Shown: positions 36,986 to 46,841, counted from the stretch's first letter. The stretch is DNA of 64,000 bases from Paracoccaceae bacterium (GCA_024742455.1 JANSYL010000002.1:186001-250000); one strand, 5' to 3'. A program made the numbers and translations. Notes: generated by a model not told the origin, from the letters alone.

Positions 36986-38035
36986 TCAGGCCGCGTCGAA
37001 ATCCAGCGCCACCTGCTCCGTCACGGGCCGCGCCTGGCAGGCCAGGACAAAGCCCGCCTCGACCTCCCACGGCTCCAGCGAGTAATTCACCGCCATCTCG
37101 ACCGCGCCCTCGGTCACCCGGCAGCGGCAGGTGCAGCACATGCCGCCCTTGCAGGAATAGGGCAAGTCGATCCCCTGCCGCGCCGCCGCCTCCAGCACCG
37201 AGCCATCCCCGGCCCCCATGTCGAAGGCGCGCGATACACCGTCCAGCACCGCCGTCACCGACACGCCCGAACGTGCCGCCGTCTCCGCCGCAGCGGACCG
37301 GGGCAGACGCAGACCCCCGTCATCCACGAAAAACCGTTCTTGATGGATACGCTCCGGCGCCACCCCGATCCCGCGCAACGTGGCACTCACATCATCGATC
37401 ATCCCGCCGGGCCCGCAGAGAAACACCCCGTCGGCGCCCGGAACATCCAGCGCCCCGGCCCGCGCCAGCCGCGCCACCTTGTCGCCATCCACCCGGCCAT
37501 TCAGCAGCGGCACATCCTGCGCCTCGCGACTCAGCACATGGATGACCGAGAACTGGCCCAGATAGCGGTCCTTCAACGCCTCCAGCCGGTCATGGAACAT
37601 GATCGTGTCGCTGCGCCGGTTGCCATAGATCAACTGCACCTCGGCCCCGCGCGCCAGCGCCGCCCCGGCCAGGGCCACTATCGGCGTGATCCCCGACCCC
37701 GCCGCCACCAGCACCAGCTTTTCGCAACCCGGGTCCACGAACCGGCCTTCGGGCGGCATCACCTCCAACACCGCGCCCGGGGTCAGTGTCTGGGCGTAGC
37801 CCGAGAACACCCCGTCCGGCACCCGCTTGACGCCCACGGTCAGCGGCTCGCCCGGCAGCGACGCGATGGAATAGGACCGGCGCAGGTCCTGCCCCATTCC
37901 CGGCGCGCGCAGGGTCAGGTATTGCCCGGGCTTGAAGGCAAAGCTCTCGCGCAGCGCCTCGGGCACATCGAAGGAGATCGCCACGGCCTCAGTGCCTTCG
38001 GGGCGCACGGCGCTGACCGTCAATTCGTGGAACAT
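36986..38035 (-). CDS. paaE: Phenylacetyl-CoA 1,2-epoxidase reductase subunit PaaE
   Basis: Transfers electrons from NADPH to the PaaA diiron centre. 349 aa. N-terminal FAD-binding (LRRSYSIAS), NAD(P)-binding (VLVAAGSGITPIVALAG) and C-terminal plant-type 2Fe-2S ferredoxin domain (YSCKGGMCCTCRCRVTEG, with the last Cys in FVLACQARP). The ATG at 38035 has a G-rich ribosome site (GAGGGGG). It is the last gene of the paaABCDE run, 10 bp after paaD. Confidence 0.96.
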   Translation of the reverse strand: MFHELTVSAVRPEGTEAVAISFDVPEALRESFAFKPGQYLTLRAPGMGQDLRRSYSIASLPGEPLTVGVKRVPDGVFSGYAQTLTPGAVLEVMPPEGRFVDPGCEKLVLVAAGSGITPIVALAGAALARGAEVQLIYGNRRSDTIMFHDRLEALKDRYLGQFSVIHVLSREAQDVPLLNGRVDGDKVARLARAGALDVPGADGVFLCGPGGMIDDVSATLRGIGVAPERIHQERFFVDDGGLRLPRSAAAETAARSGVSVTAVLDGVSRAFDMGAGDGSVLEAAARQGIDLPYSCKGGMCCTCRCRVTEGAVEMAVNYSLEPWEVEAGFVLACQARPVTEQVALDFDAA

Positions 38036-38045
38036 GCCCGCCCCC

Positions 38046-38531
38046 TCAGATGCATTTGAAGTAATCGAACGGCTCACCACAGGACGTGCAGCGATACTGC
38101 GCCTTGCAGGCGGTCGATCCGAACTCGCTGATCTTCTCGGTCGTCACCCGCGCACAGCGCGGGCAAGGCACCTCGACCTCGCCGAACAGCGCCCGCTTGC
38201 CCGCCGCCCCGACCGGCGGCGCGATCCCGTAGGCGCGCAGTTTCTCGCGGCCTTCATCGGTAATCCAATCGGTGGTCCAGGCGGGCGACATCACCCGTTC
38301 GACCCGCGCCTCGAACCCGGCGTCGCGCAGCGCCGCCTCGACCGCCATCTCGATGGCCATCACCGCCGGGCAACCGGAATAGGTGGGGGATACGCGGGCG
38401 ACAGCCACCTCGCCGTCAACTATCACCTCCCGCAGTATGCCCAGATCGGCCACTGTCACGCAAGGCACCTCCGGGTCCGGCACGGCGGCCGCTGCATCCC
38501 AGGCGCGCGCCTGATCCAGCACCGCTACCAT
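38046..38531 (-). CDS. paaD: Phenylacetyl-CoA epoxidase subunit PaaD
   Basis: 161 aa. N-terminal MIP18/DUF59-type domain (DPEVPCVTVADLGILREV; SPTYSGCPAVMAIEMAVEAA) and a C-terminal zinc-finger-like cysteine set (CPRC...CTSCGEPFDYFKC). PaaD is thought to assist Fe-S or diiron maturation of the epoxidase. It overlaps the paaC stop by 7 bp. Confidence 0.95.
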   Translation of the reverse strand: MVAVLDQARAWDAAAAVPDPEVPCVTVADLGILREVIVDGEVAVARVSPTYSGCPAVMAIEMAVEAALRDAGFEARVERVMSPAWTTDWITDEGREKLRAYGIAPPVGAAGKRALFGEVEVPCPRCARVTTEKISEFGSTACKAQYRCTSCGEPFDYFKCI

Positions 38532-39265
38532 GTCGCCCCCGGATAGGCGCGCTGCAGATACTGCATCTCGGCCAGCAGATGCCCGAGTTGTTCCCCATGC
38601 AGCCCCTGCCGTCCCCCGGTCTGCGGAAAGCGCACCTCCGGCACCTCCAGCAGCGCCTCGGAAAACACCATGCCGATCACGCGGTCCCAGGCCGCGCGCA
38701 GGTCGGCCCGTCGCGGCAGCATGCCCTCCAATGCAGCAGAGGCGTCGCTTTCCTCGAACATCTCGCCGGTGAAACGGTGCAGCTCTTCCACCGCCGCCCG
38801 CATCTTCGCCGCACTTTCATCCGTCCCGTCGCCCAGCCGGATCACCCATTCCCCCGCATGGCGGATGTGATAGGCCATTTCCTTCACGGCCTTGCCGGCA
38901 ACGCCCCGGATCACCTCATCGGAACTGCCGGTCGCCGCCTGCCAATAGGGTTCCATGAAGGCCGCGAAATAAAGCTGCCGCAGCATCGTCTGCGCGAAAT
39001 CACCATTCGGCCGTTCGCATAGAAGCAGGTTGCGATACTCCCGCTCCACCCGCAGGAACGCGAGGTCATCCTCGCTGCGCCCCTTGCCCTCCAGCCTTGC
39101 CGCGTAATCGTAAAGCGCGCGCGCCGTCCCGATCAGGTCCAGCGCCATGTTGGGGAGCGCCAGATCTTCCTCCAGCATCGGGGCATGGCCGCACCATTCG
39201 CTCAAGCGATGCCCAAGGATCAGGTGGTCATCGGCCAGTTCCAGAACAGCCGCCTGCATTGCCAT
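38525..39265 (-). CDS. paaC: Phenylacetyl-CoA epoxidase subunit PaaC
   Basis: Structural, catalytically silent ferritin-like partner of PaaA. 246 aa. LADDHLILGHRLSEWCGHAP and LPNMALDLIGTARALYDYAA are characteristic. The paaB stop and the paaC ATG share a base (TGATG); a GTG three bases earlier is also possible. Confidence 0.96.
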   Translation of the reverse strand: MAMQAAVLELADDHLILGHRLSEWCGHAPMLEEDLALPNMALDLIGTARALYDYAARLEGKGRSEDDLAFLRVEREYRNLLLCERPNGDFAQTMLRQLYFAAFMEPYWQAATGSSDEVIRGVAGKAVKEMAYHIRHAGEWVIRLGDGTDESAAKMRAAVEELHRFTGEMFEESDASAALEGMLPRRADLRAAWDRVIGMVFSEALLEVPEVRFPQTGGRQGLHGEQLGHLLAEMQYLQRAYPGATW

Positions 39266-39549
39266 CACATATGCCCCACATCATCAGGGATGTCGTAGAA
39301 GGTCGGGTGGCGATAGATCTTGTCCGCCGCAGGCTCGAAATTCTCCGCCGCCTGGTCCGGGTCGCTCGCCGTGATCGCGGCACTCGGCACGACCCAGATG
39401 CTCACCCCTTCCCCGCGCCGCGTATAGACATCGCGCGCCGCCTGCAGCGCCAGCACCTCGTCGGCGGCATGGAGGGAACCCACATGCTTGTGGCTGAGCC
39501 CGTTGCGGGGCCGGATGAACACTTCCCAAAGCGGCGTCTCTCCAGACAT
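39265..39549 (-). CDS. paaB: Phenylacetyl-CoA epoxidase subunit PaaB
   Basis: 94-aa small subunit that bridges PaaAC units. WEVFIRPRNGLSHKHVGSLH is the family signature. Start MSGETPL is chosen because GAAGGGG lies upstream; an ATG 15 nt earlier has the site too close. The gene is separated from paaA by a 69-bp gap with a strong hairpin. Confidence 0.95.
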   Translation of the reverse strand: MSGETPLWEVFIRPRNGLSHKHVGSLHAADEVLALQAARDVYTRRGEGVSIWVVPSAAITASDPDQAAENFEPAADKIYRHPTFYDIPDDVGHM

Positions 39550-39559
39550 GCCCGTCCCC

Positions 39560-39614
39560 TTCATCTTTCCAAAAATACCGGTGCGGGGAGCGCGAGGGGT
39601 GCAAAACCCCTCGC
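39560..39614 (-). other. Hairpin plus GGTATTTTTGG element between paaA and paaB
   Basis: On the minus strand a 9-bp perfect stem (gcgaggggt / acccctcgc, loop of 5; plus-strand 39592-39614) is followed by GGTATTTTTGGAAAGATGAA (39579-39560) reaching the paaB ribosome site. From general familiarity with rhodobacterial intergenic DNA, a G/C hairpin followed by this A/T-rich sequence recurs, so it may be a dispersed element. Here it could modulate paaA versus paaB-E mRNA levels. Confidence 0.5.
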
Positions 39615-39618
39615 TCCC

Positions 39619-40608
39619 TCACTCCGCCGCCAGTGCCGCCTTGCGGGCACGGCGCTTTTCGGCATGGGCCAGCGCTGCTTCGCGCACCCAGGCGCCGTCC
39701 TGCCAGGCCTTCCTGCGATCCCGCACGCGATCGACATTCATCGCGCCGCCGCCTTTGACCACGCGCCAGAACTCGTCCCAGTCAATCGGCCCGTGATCGT
39801 AGCCACCTTTTTCGTCATTCCATTTCAGATCCTTGTCCGGGATCGTCAGGCCAAGAAATTCGGCTTGCGGCACAGTCGCGTCGATGAATTTCTGGCGCAG
39901 CTCATCATTGGTGAACCGCTTGATCTTCCACGCCATGGACTGGTCGGAGTGCTGGCTGTCGGCGTCCGACGGTCCGAACATCATCAACGACGGCCACCAC
40001 CACCGGTTCAGCGCATCCTGTGCCATCTCCTTCTGCGCGGGCGTGCCCCGGGCCAGCGTCATGACGATCTCGTAGCCCTGCCGCTGGTGAAACGATTCTT
40101 CCTTGCAGACGCGGATCATCGCGCGGGCATAGGGCCCATAGGAACACCGGCAGAGCGGGATCTGGTTCATGATCGCCGCGCCATCGACCAGCCAGCCGAT
40201 GGTGCCGATATCGGCCCAGCTCAGCGTCGGGTAGTTGAAGATGCTGGAATATTTCGCCCGCCCGTCCAGCAGTTCCTCGGTCATCTGCTCGCGGCTGACG
40301 CCAAGCGTTTCGGCGGCGGCGTAAAGATACAGGCCGTGCCCGCCTTCATCCTGCACCTTGGCCAGCAACGCGGCCTTGCGCTTCAGCGACGGGGCACGGG
40401 TGATCCAATTGCCCTCGGGCAGCATGCCAACGATCTCGGAATGGGCGTGCTGGCCGATCTGGCGGATCAGCGTGCGGCGATAGCCCTCGGGCATCGCGTC
40501 ATTGGGTTCGATCTTTTCCTCGGCATCGATCCGCGCCTGGAACCGGGCCAGAAACTCCGGCGTCTCCTCCGTCGCGGTCTCGGCTCCGATCAGTCCCTGA
40601 GAATACAT
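39619..40608 (-). CDS. paaA: Phenylacetyl-CoA 1,2-epoxidase catalytic subunit PaaA
   Basis: Diiron oxygenase that epoxidises the ring of phenylacetyl-CoA. 329 aa. Iron ligands are within [20 protein letters not shown] (ExxH) and [20 protein letters not shown] (ExxH). The ATG at 40608 has GGAGG eight bases upstream. It follows paaX by 73 bp containing a large inverted repeat. Confidence 0.97.
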   Translation of the reverse strand: MYSQGLIGAETATEETPEFLARFQARIDAEEKIEPNDAMPEGYRRTLIRQIGQHAHSEIVGMLPEGNWITRAPSLKRKAALLAKVQDEGGHGLYLYAAAETLGVSREQMTEELLDGRAKYSSIFNYPTLSWADIGTIGWLVDGAAIMNQIPLCRCSYGPYARAMIRVCKEESFHQRQGYEIVMTLARGTPAQKEMAQDALNRWWWPSLMMFGPSDADSQHSDQSMAWKIKRFTNDELRQKFIDATVPQAEFLGLTIPDKDLKWNDEKGGYDHGPIDWDEFWRVVKGGGAMNVDRVRDRRKAWQDGAWVREAALAHAEKRRARKAALAAE

Positions 40609-40638
40609 TGGCAGGCCTCCCACCCGAGCTTGGGGCGA

Positions 40639-40688
40639 AAAATAGATTACAAAAAACCTGAAATCAACGAATCTTTGTAATCTATTTT
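40639..40688. promoter_or_regulatory. 15-bp inverted repeat between paaX and paaA
   Basis: aaaatagattacaaa (40639-40653) and tttgtaatctatttt (40674-40688) are perfect inverted copies with a 20-nt spacer; the second arm overlaps the last codons and stop of paaX. Very A/T rich against a GC-rich background. It may be a paired operator (PaaX or PaaR) controlling paaA, or an RNA hairpin that ends or processes the paaZ-paaX message. Confidence 0.5.
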
Positions 40689-41527
40689 CGGTCTCCGAGG
40701 CGCGGCTTGAACCGGTCGTAGAATTCCGGATCGGCGGGCGCCATCGCCTCGAACCCCGGCCCGTATGCGTTCAGGTAGGTGTCGGAATACAATTGCAGCC
40801 GCGCATAAGCCCGCCCGACATCGGCGCGCAGCGACAGCCCGGTCCAGCCCTCCGGCGCCAGCTCCTTCGGCAGCTCCGGAAACCGCAGGACATGCCGCCG
40901 CCAGCGATGAATCAGGATGGTGCGGGCCACCATCGCATCGCGGCCGGTGACCGGGTCGAAGGTCGTTTCCAGAAACCGCAGCAGCGCCTGCAAGTCCTGC
41001 ACGGAGGCCGCATGCGCGTCCGTAACGGTTCCGGCACGCAGCGCCCTGGTGGGTGTGGTGAAGGTGCCGACCATCGCGAACCCCAGATCGCGCGGCGCGA
41101 AATCGGCTGGCCAGAGCGCGATACCATCGCCCACGGGAATGCCACGCGCCGGGCCGTCGGCGGCCATGATCCAAGGCTCCCGCGCGACCATGCCCGGCGC
41201 AGCATAGATCAGGCGTGCGGCTGGCACGAATTCGGCGCGCCCGGCCTCGGTGAACCTGTAGCGCGTGGCGCGGTTGTCGCGCGGGTCCTTGCGGCGTTCG
41301 ATCCAGCCATCGGCAACGAGGCGCGACAGGGCCGTGCGCTGCGCGGCAAGGCTGATGCCCATCGCCTCCAGCAGGTCGGCCAGCCGCGCCGTGGGAACTT
41401 CGCCCCCGCGCAATTCGACCGCATCCCCGAGAATTGTAACGATCAACGACCAGACCCGCACCCGGCCTTCGTGGTGCAGGTGGTCGCGCAAAAGCGGGGT
41501 CAGGGTGTCGAGCGTCGCCTGGGCCAT
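40682..41527 (-). CDS. paaX: PaaX-family repressor of phenylacetate catabolism
   Basis: 281 aa. N-terminal winged helix ([38 protein letters not shown]), PaaX central domain and PaaX C-terminal region ([20 protein letters not shown]). In E. coli the repressor responds to phenylacetyl-CoA. Unusually for the class it lies inside the catabolic run, 10 bp after paaZ and upstream of paaA, while a TetR-type PaaR is encoded nearby too. Confidence 0.93.
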   Translation of the reverse strand: MAQATLDTLTPLLRDHLHHEGRVRVWSLIVTILGDAVELRGGEVPTARLADLLEAMGISLAAQRTALSRLVADGWIERRKDPRDNRATRYRFTEAGRAEFVPAARLIYAAPGMVAREPWIMAADGPARGIPVGDGIALWPADFAPRDLGFAMVGTFTTPTRALRAGTVTDAHAASVQDLQALLRFLETTFDPVTGRDAMVARTILIHRWRRHVLRFPELPKELAPEGWTGLSLRADVGRAYARLQLYSDTYLNAYGPGFEAMAPADPEFYDRFKPRLGDRK

Positions 41528-41537
41528 GGCCCGTGAT

Positions 41538-43562
41538 CTAACGGGAATAGGCGACCATGGTCAAAAGCTCATATTCGGCGACCTGTTCGTCGTTCTGGTT
41601 GTAGAGCGTCGCGTTCCAGCGGACCTCGCCATAGGCCTCTGTCCGCCGGGTTTTGCGCCTGGCGGTCAGCCGCACCCAAAGCGCATCGCCGGGGCTGACG
41701 GGTTTCTGAAAGCTGAGGGCGTTGAGCCCCGTATTCGCCAGAACCGGCCCCGGATCGGGCTGCACGAACAGGCCCGCCGCGAAGCTGAGCAGCAGATAGC
41801 CATGGGCGACACGACCCGGGAAGAACGGGTTTGCGGCGGCGGCGGCTTCGTCCATATGGGCATAGAACGTGTCGCCGGTGAACCGGGCGAAATGTTCGAT
41901 GTCGTCGAGCGTGATGATGCGTTTGTCGGTGTTGATCGTATGGCCGATCTCGATCTCGTCGAAGGTGAGTTGGAACGGGTGCGTCGGCGGGTCGATTTCG
42001 GGCGCACCCGTGACCCATTGCCCGATGACGGCGCTGATCATCCGGGGTGACCCCTGCACCGCGACGCGCTGCATGTAATGCATCACGCCCCGTATGCCGC
42101 CCATCTCCTCCCCCCCGCCCGCACGGCCCGGGCCGCCATGCGTCATGTGCGGCAGGGGCGAGCCGTGGCCCGTCGCCTCGCCCATGCTGTCGCGATCGTT
42201 GATGTAGATGCGCCCATGCCAGGGGCCGGAGTGCTGGACGATGCTGCGGGCGACGTCCGTGTCATGGGTGATGACCGACGCCACCAGACTGCCGCCGCCG
42301 CGATTGGCGATCTGCGCGGCATGGGCCAGGTCGCGGTAAGGCATCAGGGTGGCGGCGGGGCCGAAGGCCTCGATCTCATGGACGCGTGTGGCGGCATCGG
42401 GATCGGCGCAGCGGTAGAGCGACGGGGGCAGGAACGCGCCCGCCTCGGGCGCCTCGGCCTCGATGGTCAGGGTGTCGCCGATGAAGACCGGTTGCACCTC
42501 ACCGGCGAACGCCGCGAGCTTTTCGCTCACATCCGCCTTCTGTGCCTTGCTGACCAGTGCGCCCATGCGCGTCGTCTCCAACACCGGGTCGCCGATGCGT
42601 GTCTGGGCGAGGCGTGCGGCGATGGCGTCACCCACGGGGTCCAGCATCGCCCGAGGCACGATGATCCGGCGGATCGCGGTGCATTTCTGGCCCGCTTTCG
42701 CCGTCATCTCACGCGCGACCTCCTTCACGAAAAGGTCGAATTCCGGGGCGTCGTGCGTGACATCCGGCCCGAGGATGGAACAGTTGAGGCTGTCCTGCTC
42801 GGCGATGAAACGGGTGCCGCGGCGCAGCAGGCTGGGGTTGGAGCGCAACAGGAACGCGGTATCGGCGGAGCCGGTAAAACTGACCACGTCCTGCGGCCCG
42901 AGCCGGTCGAGCAGATCACCGGTGCTGCCGATCACGAGCTGCACCGCCCCGTCGGGCAAAAGGCCGCTGTCGATCATCATTCGGAACGCGGCATGGGCCA
43001 GATAGGCCGTTGCGGTGGCGGGTTTCACGATGGCGGGAACCCCGGCCAGCAGGGTGGGCGCCAGTTTCTCCAGCATCCCCCAGACCGGGAAGTTGAAGGC
43101 GTTGATATGGACGGCGACGCCATGCAGCGGCACCGCGACATGCTGGCCGAGGAATGTGCCGCCCCGGCTGAGCTGTTCCAGATCACCATCCAGATGGATC
43201 TGCCCCTCGGGCATGTCGCGGCGGCCCTTCGAGGCGAAGACGAACATCGTGCCGATACCGCCGTCGATGTCGATCCAGCCATCGGCACGGGTGGCGCCGG
43301 ACAGGGGGTTGAGCGCGTAAAGCTCTTCCTTCCTTCCGTCGAGATATTGCGCCAGCGCCTTCAGCATGCGGGCGCGCTGGTGGAAATCCATCGCGCGAAG
43401 CGCGGGGCCGCCGACCGTGACCGCGTGGTCGATCATCTCGCCCATATCCAGCCGCGCACCGCCGCGCGCGACCACCGCACCCGTCACGGCGGAGTGCATG
43501 TTGCGCGCGCTGTCATCCGGGTCGATCCACCGACCGGCCGCATAGGCCCCAAGCTGCAGCAT
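41538..43562 (-). CDS. paaZ: Oxepin-CoA hydrolase / 3-oxo-5,6-didehydrosuberyl-CoA semialdehyde dehydrogenase
   Basis: Ring-opening enzyme of the phenylacetate pathway. 674 aa. N-terminal aldehyde dehydrogenase (residues about 1-520) with catalytic Cys in [18 protein letters not shown] and Glu in [15 protein letters not shown]-terminal MaoC-type hydratase (about 540-674) with [20 protein letters not shown] and [15 protein letters not shown]. The ATG at 43562 has GGGAGG seven bases upstream. It is divergent from paaI. Confidence 0.97.
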   Translation of the reverse strand: MLQLGAYAAGRWIDPDDSARNMHSAVTGAVVARGGARLDMGEMIDHAVTVGGPALRAMDFHQRARMLKALAQYLDGRKEELYALNPLSGATRADGWIDIDGGIGTMFVFASKGRRDMPEGQIHLDGDLEQLSRGGTFLGQHVAVPLHGVAVHINAFNFPVWGMLEKLAPTLLAGVPAIVKPATATAYLAHAAFRMMIDSGLLPDGAVQLVIGSTGDLLDRLGPQDVVSFTGSADTAFLLRSNPSLLRRGTRFIAEQDSLNCSILGPDVTHDAPEFDLFVKEVAREMTAKAGQKCTAIRRIIVPRAMLDPVGDAIAARLAQTRIGDPVLETTRMGALVSKAQKADVSEKLAAFAGEVQPVFIGDTLTIEAEAPEAGAFLPPSLYRCADPDAATRVHEIEAFGPAATLMPYRDLAHAAQIANRGGGSLVASVITHDTDVARSIVQHSGPWHGRIYINDRDSMGEATGHGSPLPHMTHGGPGRAGGGEEMGGIRGVMHYMQRVAVQGSPRMISAVIGQWVTGAPEIDPPTHPFQLTFDEIEIGHTINTDKRIITLDDIEHFARFTGDTFYAHMDEAAAAANPFFPGRVAHGYLLLSFAAGLFVQPDPGPVLANTGLNALSFQKPVSPGDALWVRLTARRKTRRTEAYGEVRWNATLYNQNDEQVAEYELLTMVAYSR

Positions 43563-43587
43563 CCCTGATCCTCCCTTCAATATTCTT

Positions 43588-43599
43588 GACCGATCGGTC
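43588..43599. promoter_or_regulatory. Putative PaaR (TetR-type) operator
   Basis: gaccgatcggtc is a perfect 12-bp palindrome in the 74-bp divergent region between paaZ and paaI, flanked by TT on one side. It has the ACCG-CGGT form typical of TetR sites controlling acyl-CoA and phenylacetate genes. A PaaR gene ends the paaI-paaK run. Confidence 0.65.
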
Positions 43600-43636
43600 G
43601 GCTTTGCGTCAAGCTGCGCGGCGAGGGAGGACCAAG

Positions 43637-44068
43637 ATGGACGCGACCGAACGGGCGCGCCGCGCGGCCGAGGCGATGTGGGCCTCGGACGCGGCGTCGA
43701 AATGGGTGGGGCTGACACTGGCGGAGGTTGGCCCGGGGTTCGCCCGGATGACCTGCACGGTGCGCGACGATCACCTGAACGGGCATGGCATCTGCCATGG
43801 TGGGGTGATCTTTACCCTTGCCGACAGCGCATTCGCCTTTGCCTGCAATTCGCACAACCGCGTCGCCGTCGCGCAGCACAATTCGATCACCTATCTCAGC
43901 CCCGGCCAGCCGGGCGAAGTTCTGACCGCCGTCGCGCGGGAGGTGGCGCTGACAGGCCGGTCGGGCGTAACGGACGTGGTAGTCACGGGCGGCGACGGGC
44001 GGCAGGTGGCGCTGTTTCGCGGCGCGTCCCGCCAGATCGGAGGCACCCATTTCGAGGAGGGGGAATGA
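43637..44068 (+). CDS. paaI: Hydroxyphenylacetyl-CoA thioesterase PaaI
   Basis: Hotdog-fold thioesterase that rescues CoA from dead-end phenylacetate intermediates. 143 aa. NGHGICHGGVIFTLADSAFA holds the catalytic Asp; AQHNSITYLSPGQPGEVLTA follows. GGGAGG precedes the ATG at 43637. The stop overlaps the paaK start (ATGA). Confidence 0.95.
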   Translation: MDATERARRAAEAMWASDAASKWVGLTLAEVGPGFARMTCTVRDDHLNGHGICHGGVIFTLADSAFAFACNSHNRVAVAQHNSITYLSPGQPGEVLTAVAREVALTGRSGVTDVVVTGGDGRQVALFRGASRQIGGTHFEEGE

Positions 44069-45378
44069 TGCTGGACCTGACGCCACGACGCGAGGACCTG
44101 GACCCGATCGAGATCGCCAGCCGCGACGAGATCACGGCCGTTCAACTGCAGCGGATGCGCTGGTCGCTGACCCATGCCTATGAAAACGTGCCGTTCTACC
44201 GCCACGCCTTCGACAGCGCAGGCGTGCATCCGGCAGACCTGACCGACCTGTCGGACCTGGCCAGGTTTCCCTTCACCGTCAAACAGGACCTGCGCGACAA
44301 CTACCCCTTCGGCATGTTCGCGGTGCCGCGCGACCGGGTGGTCCGGGTGCACGCATCGTCGGGCACCACGGGCAAGCCCACGGTGGTGGGCTACACGGCG
44401 CAGGATATCGACACATGGGCCAGCTGCGTGGCCCGGTCGATGCGCGCCAGCGGGACGCGCCCCGGCGATGTCGTCCATATCTCCTATGGCTACGGGTTGT
44501 TCACCGGCGGCCTCGGCGCCCACTATGGCGCCGAGAAACTGGGCTGCACCGTGGTGCCCGTCTCGGGCGGGATGACCCCCCGGCAGGTCCAGCTGATCGA
44601 GGATTTCGGGGCGACGACGATCATGGTCACCCCGTCCTACGCGCTGTCGATCCTCGATGAATACCGCGCGCAGGGTCTGGACCCGCGCAAGAGCCCCCTG
44701 AAGGTGGGGATTTTCGGGGCCGAACCCTGGACGAATGCGATGCGGGAAGAGATCGAACAGGCCTTCGATATGCACGCGGTCGATATCTACGGCCTCAGTG
44801 AAGTGATCGGGCCCGGCGTCGCCAATGAATGTGTCGAGACCAAGGACGGCCTGCATATCTGGGAGGATCATTTCTACCCGGAGGTCATCGATCCCGAGAC
44901 CGGCGAGGTGCTGCCAGACGGCGAAAAGGGCGAACTGGTCTTCACCTCGCTGACGAAGGAGGCATTCCCGATCATCCGTTACCGCACCCGCGACCTGACG
45001 CGTCTGTTGCCCGGCACGGCGCGGTCGATGCGGCGGATGGAAAAGGTGACGGGGCGATCCGATGACATGATCATCCTGCGCGGTGTGAACGTATTCCCCA
45101 CCCAGATCGAGGAACAGTTGATGGCGGTCAAAGGCCTCGCCCCGCATTTCCAGATCGAACTGACCCGTGACGGGCGGATGGATGCGATGGCGATCCATGT
45201 GGAAGCAGTCGAAGGGCCGATGGGGTCCGAGGCGCTGACGCAATCGGCCGAGGAGCTGAAGGCGCGGATCAAGGACAGGGTCGGGATCAGCGTCGACATT
45301 ACCGCGCACGGGTCGCGCGGCGTGCCCCGCAGCCAGGGCAAGGCGGTACGGATCATCGACAACCGGCCAAAGGGCTGA
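44068..45378 (+). CDS. paaK: Phenylacetate-CoA ligase
   Basis: Activates phenylacetate to phenylacetyl-CoA using ATP, the entry step. 436 aa. Adenylate-forming motif SSGTTGKPTVVGYT, then YGLSEVIGPGVANECVETKD and YRTRDLTRLLPG. Tandem ATGs at 44065 and 44068 follow GAGGAGG; the second has better spacing. Confidence 0.97.
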   Translation: MLDLTPRREDLDPIEIASRDEITAVQLQRMRWSLTHAYENVPFYRHAFDSAGVHPADLTDLSDLARFPFTVKQDLRDNYPFGMFAVPRDRVVRVHASSGTTGKPTVVGYTAQDIDTWASCVARSMRASGTRPGDVVHISYGYGLFTGGLGAHYGAEKLGCTVVPVSGGMTPRQVQLIEDFGATTIMVTPSYALSILDEYRAQGLDPRKSPLKVGIFGAEPWTNAMREEIEQAFDMHAVDIYGLSEVIGPGVANECVETKDGLHIWEDHFYPEVIDPETGEVLPDGEKGELVFTSLTKEAFPIIRYRTRDLTRLLPGTARSMRRMEKVTGRSDDMIILRGVNVFPTQIEEQLMAVKGLAPHFQIELTRDGRMDAMAIHVEAVEGPMGSEALTQSAEELKARIKDRVGISVDITAHGSRGVPRSQGKAVRIIDNRPKG

Positions 45379-45382
45379 CGCC

Positions 45383-45958
45383 GTGCCGCGCGGGCTGGCC
45401 CGGGATCACGAGGAAAAGCGCGCCGCACTGCGCAAGGGGGCGGCGGCGCATTTCGCCGAACGCGGATTTGACCGAGCGTCCATGGCGTCGGTGGCAACGG
45501 CCTGCGGCGTCTCCAAGGCTTTGATTTATCACTATTACGACAGCAAGGAGGCCTTGCTGTTCGACATTCTCGACAACCACCTGGGAGACCTGGCGCAGGC
45601 GGTCGCGACCATGCCCGATGCGGCCTGCCCCGAGGCGCATCTGCGGGCGCTGATCCACACCATCCTGTCCGAATATCGCGATGCCGATGCCGAGCATAAA
45701 TTGCAGATCGACGCGCTGGCGACGCTGCCGCCTGAGATGCAGGCGCCCTTGATCGAGCTGCAGCGCCAGCTGGTCGACACGATGCGCAGCGCCCTGCGGG
45801 ATGTCAGGGCAGGCGGCGATCTGCGGGCCGTGACGATGACCGTGTTCGGCATGCTGAACTGGTTCTACATGTGGCATCGCCCGGGCAAGGGGATCAGCCG
45901 CGAGGCCTATGGCGAGCTGGTGACCGACCTGGTGCTGGGCGGGGTGCGGCGGCTTTAG
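45383..45958 (+). CDS. paaR: TetR-family regulator, probable PaaR
   Basis: 191 aa, GTG start with AGGG upstream. HTH: MASVATACGVSKALIYHYYD. The C-terminal ligand domain is typical TetR. Position four bases after paaK and the ACCGATCGGT palindrome in front of paaI support PaaR, the phenylacetyl-CoA-responsive repressor of many proteobacteria. Confidence 0.85.
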   Translation: MPRGLARDHEEKRAALRKGAAAHFAERGFDRASMASVATACGVSKALIYHYYDSKEALLFDILDNHLGDLAQAVATMPDAACPEAHLRALIHTILSEYRDADAEHKLQIDALATLPPEMQAPLIELQRQLVDTMRSALRDVRAGGDLRAVTMTVFGMLNWFYMWHRPGKGISREAYGELVTDLVLGGVRRL

Positions 45959-46059
45959 GCGGGCCCGCGCGCGCCGGTGCGGCCTGTCCGGACCCATTGG
46001 TTTGCGCGGTCGACTGAGGTATGGGCACCCCGTTCTCTTTCGACAGGCAGGAGCAGGAC

Positions 46060-46791
46060 GTGCCGAAGGCATCCAAGGCGCGGCGAACGACACGCCGGGA
46101 CACCGGTCTCTGGGCCGCGTGGCGCTGGTTCAAGCGCAAGCTGGTGCGCGGCGTCGCAGCGGTGTTTCTGGTCATCGTGGCCTGGGTCGCGCTCTATGCG
46201 GTCGTTCCGGTGCCGACGACGCCCTACATCCTGTCGGAACGGGCGCGGATCGGGGATATCGCGCGCGACTGGGTGCCGATCGAGGATATCTCGATCCACC
46301 TGCAACGCGCGGCGGTGGCCGCCGAGGATGCCAATTTCTGCCTGCATTGGGGGATCGACATGGCCGCGATCCGCGAGGTCATCGAAGAAGGCGCCACGCG
46401 CGGCGCGTCGACCATCAGTCAGCAGACGGTGAAGAACGCGTTTCTGTGGCACGGGCGCTCATGGATCAGGAAGGCCATCGAGGCGGCGATCACCCCGATC
46501 GTCGAAATCATCTGGTCCAAGCGGCGGATCCTCGAAGTCTATCTGAACGTGGCCGAGTTCGGCGAAGGCGTTTTCGGCGCCGAGGCCGCCGCGCGGCATC
46601 ACTTCGGGGTGGCGGCGGCCGATCTCAGCCCCCGGCAGGCCGCGCTTCTGGCTGCGGTCCTGCCCGACCCGCAGGACCGGTCGGCCAGCCGCCCCAGTGC
46701 CTGGGTATCGGATCGTGCGACATCCATCGCCGACGGCGCAGCGACCATCGCCGCCGATGGACGCGACGGATGCTTTGCCCGGGGGACGTGA
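46060..46791 (+). CDS. mtgA: Monofunctional biosynthetic peptidoglycan transglycosylase
   Basis: Polymerises lipid II into glycan strands at the inner membrane. 243 aa. One N-terminal TM segment (GVAAVFLVIVAWVALYAVVP) and GT51 motifs AAEDANFCLHWGID (catalytic Glu), RGASTISQQTVKN and KRRILEVYLNVAEFGEG. The GTG at 46060 follows GGAGCAGGAC; an ATG at 46021 is possible but its GAGG is too close. Confidence 0.95.
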   Translation: MPKASKARRTTRRDTGLWAAWRWFKRKLVRGVAAVFLVIVAWVALYAVVPVPTTPYILSERARIGDIARDWVPIEDISIHLQRAAVAAEDANFCLHWGIDMAAIREVIEEGATRGASTISQQTVKNAFLWHGRSWIRKAIEAAITPIVEIIWSKRRILEVYLNVAEFGEGVFGAEAAARHHFGVAAADLSPRQAALLAAVLPDPQDRSASRPSAWVSDRATSIADGAATIAADGRDGCFARGT

Positions 46792-46841
46792 TCGGGTAGA
46801 CAGGGGTCAACAACACCGGCCGTAAACGTCCGAGATCGAGC

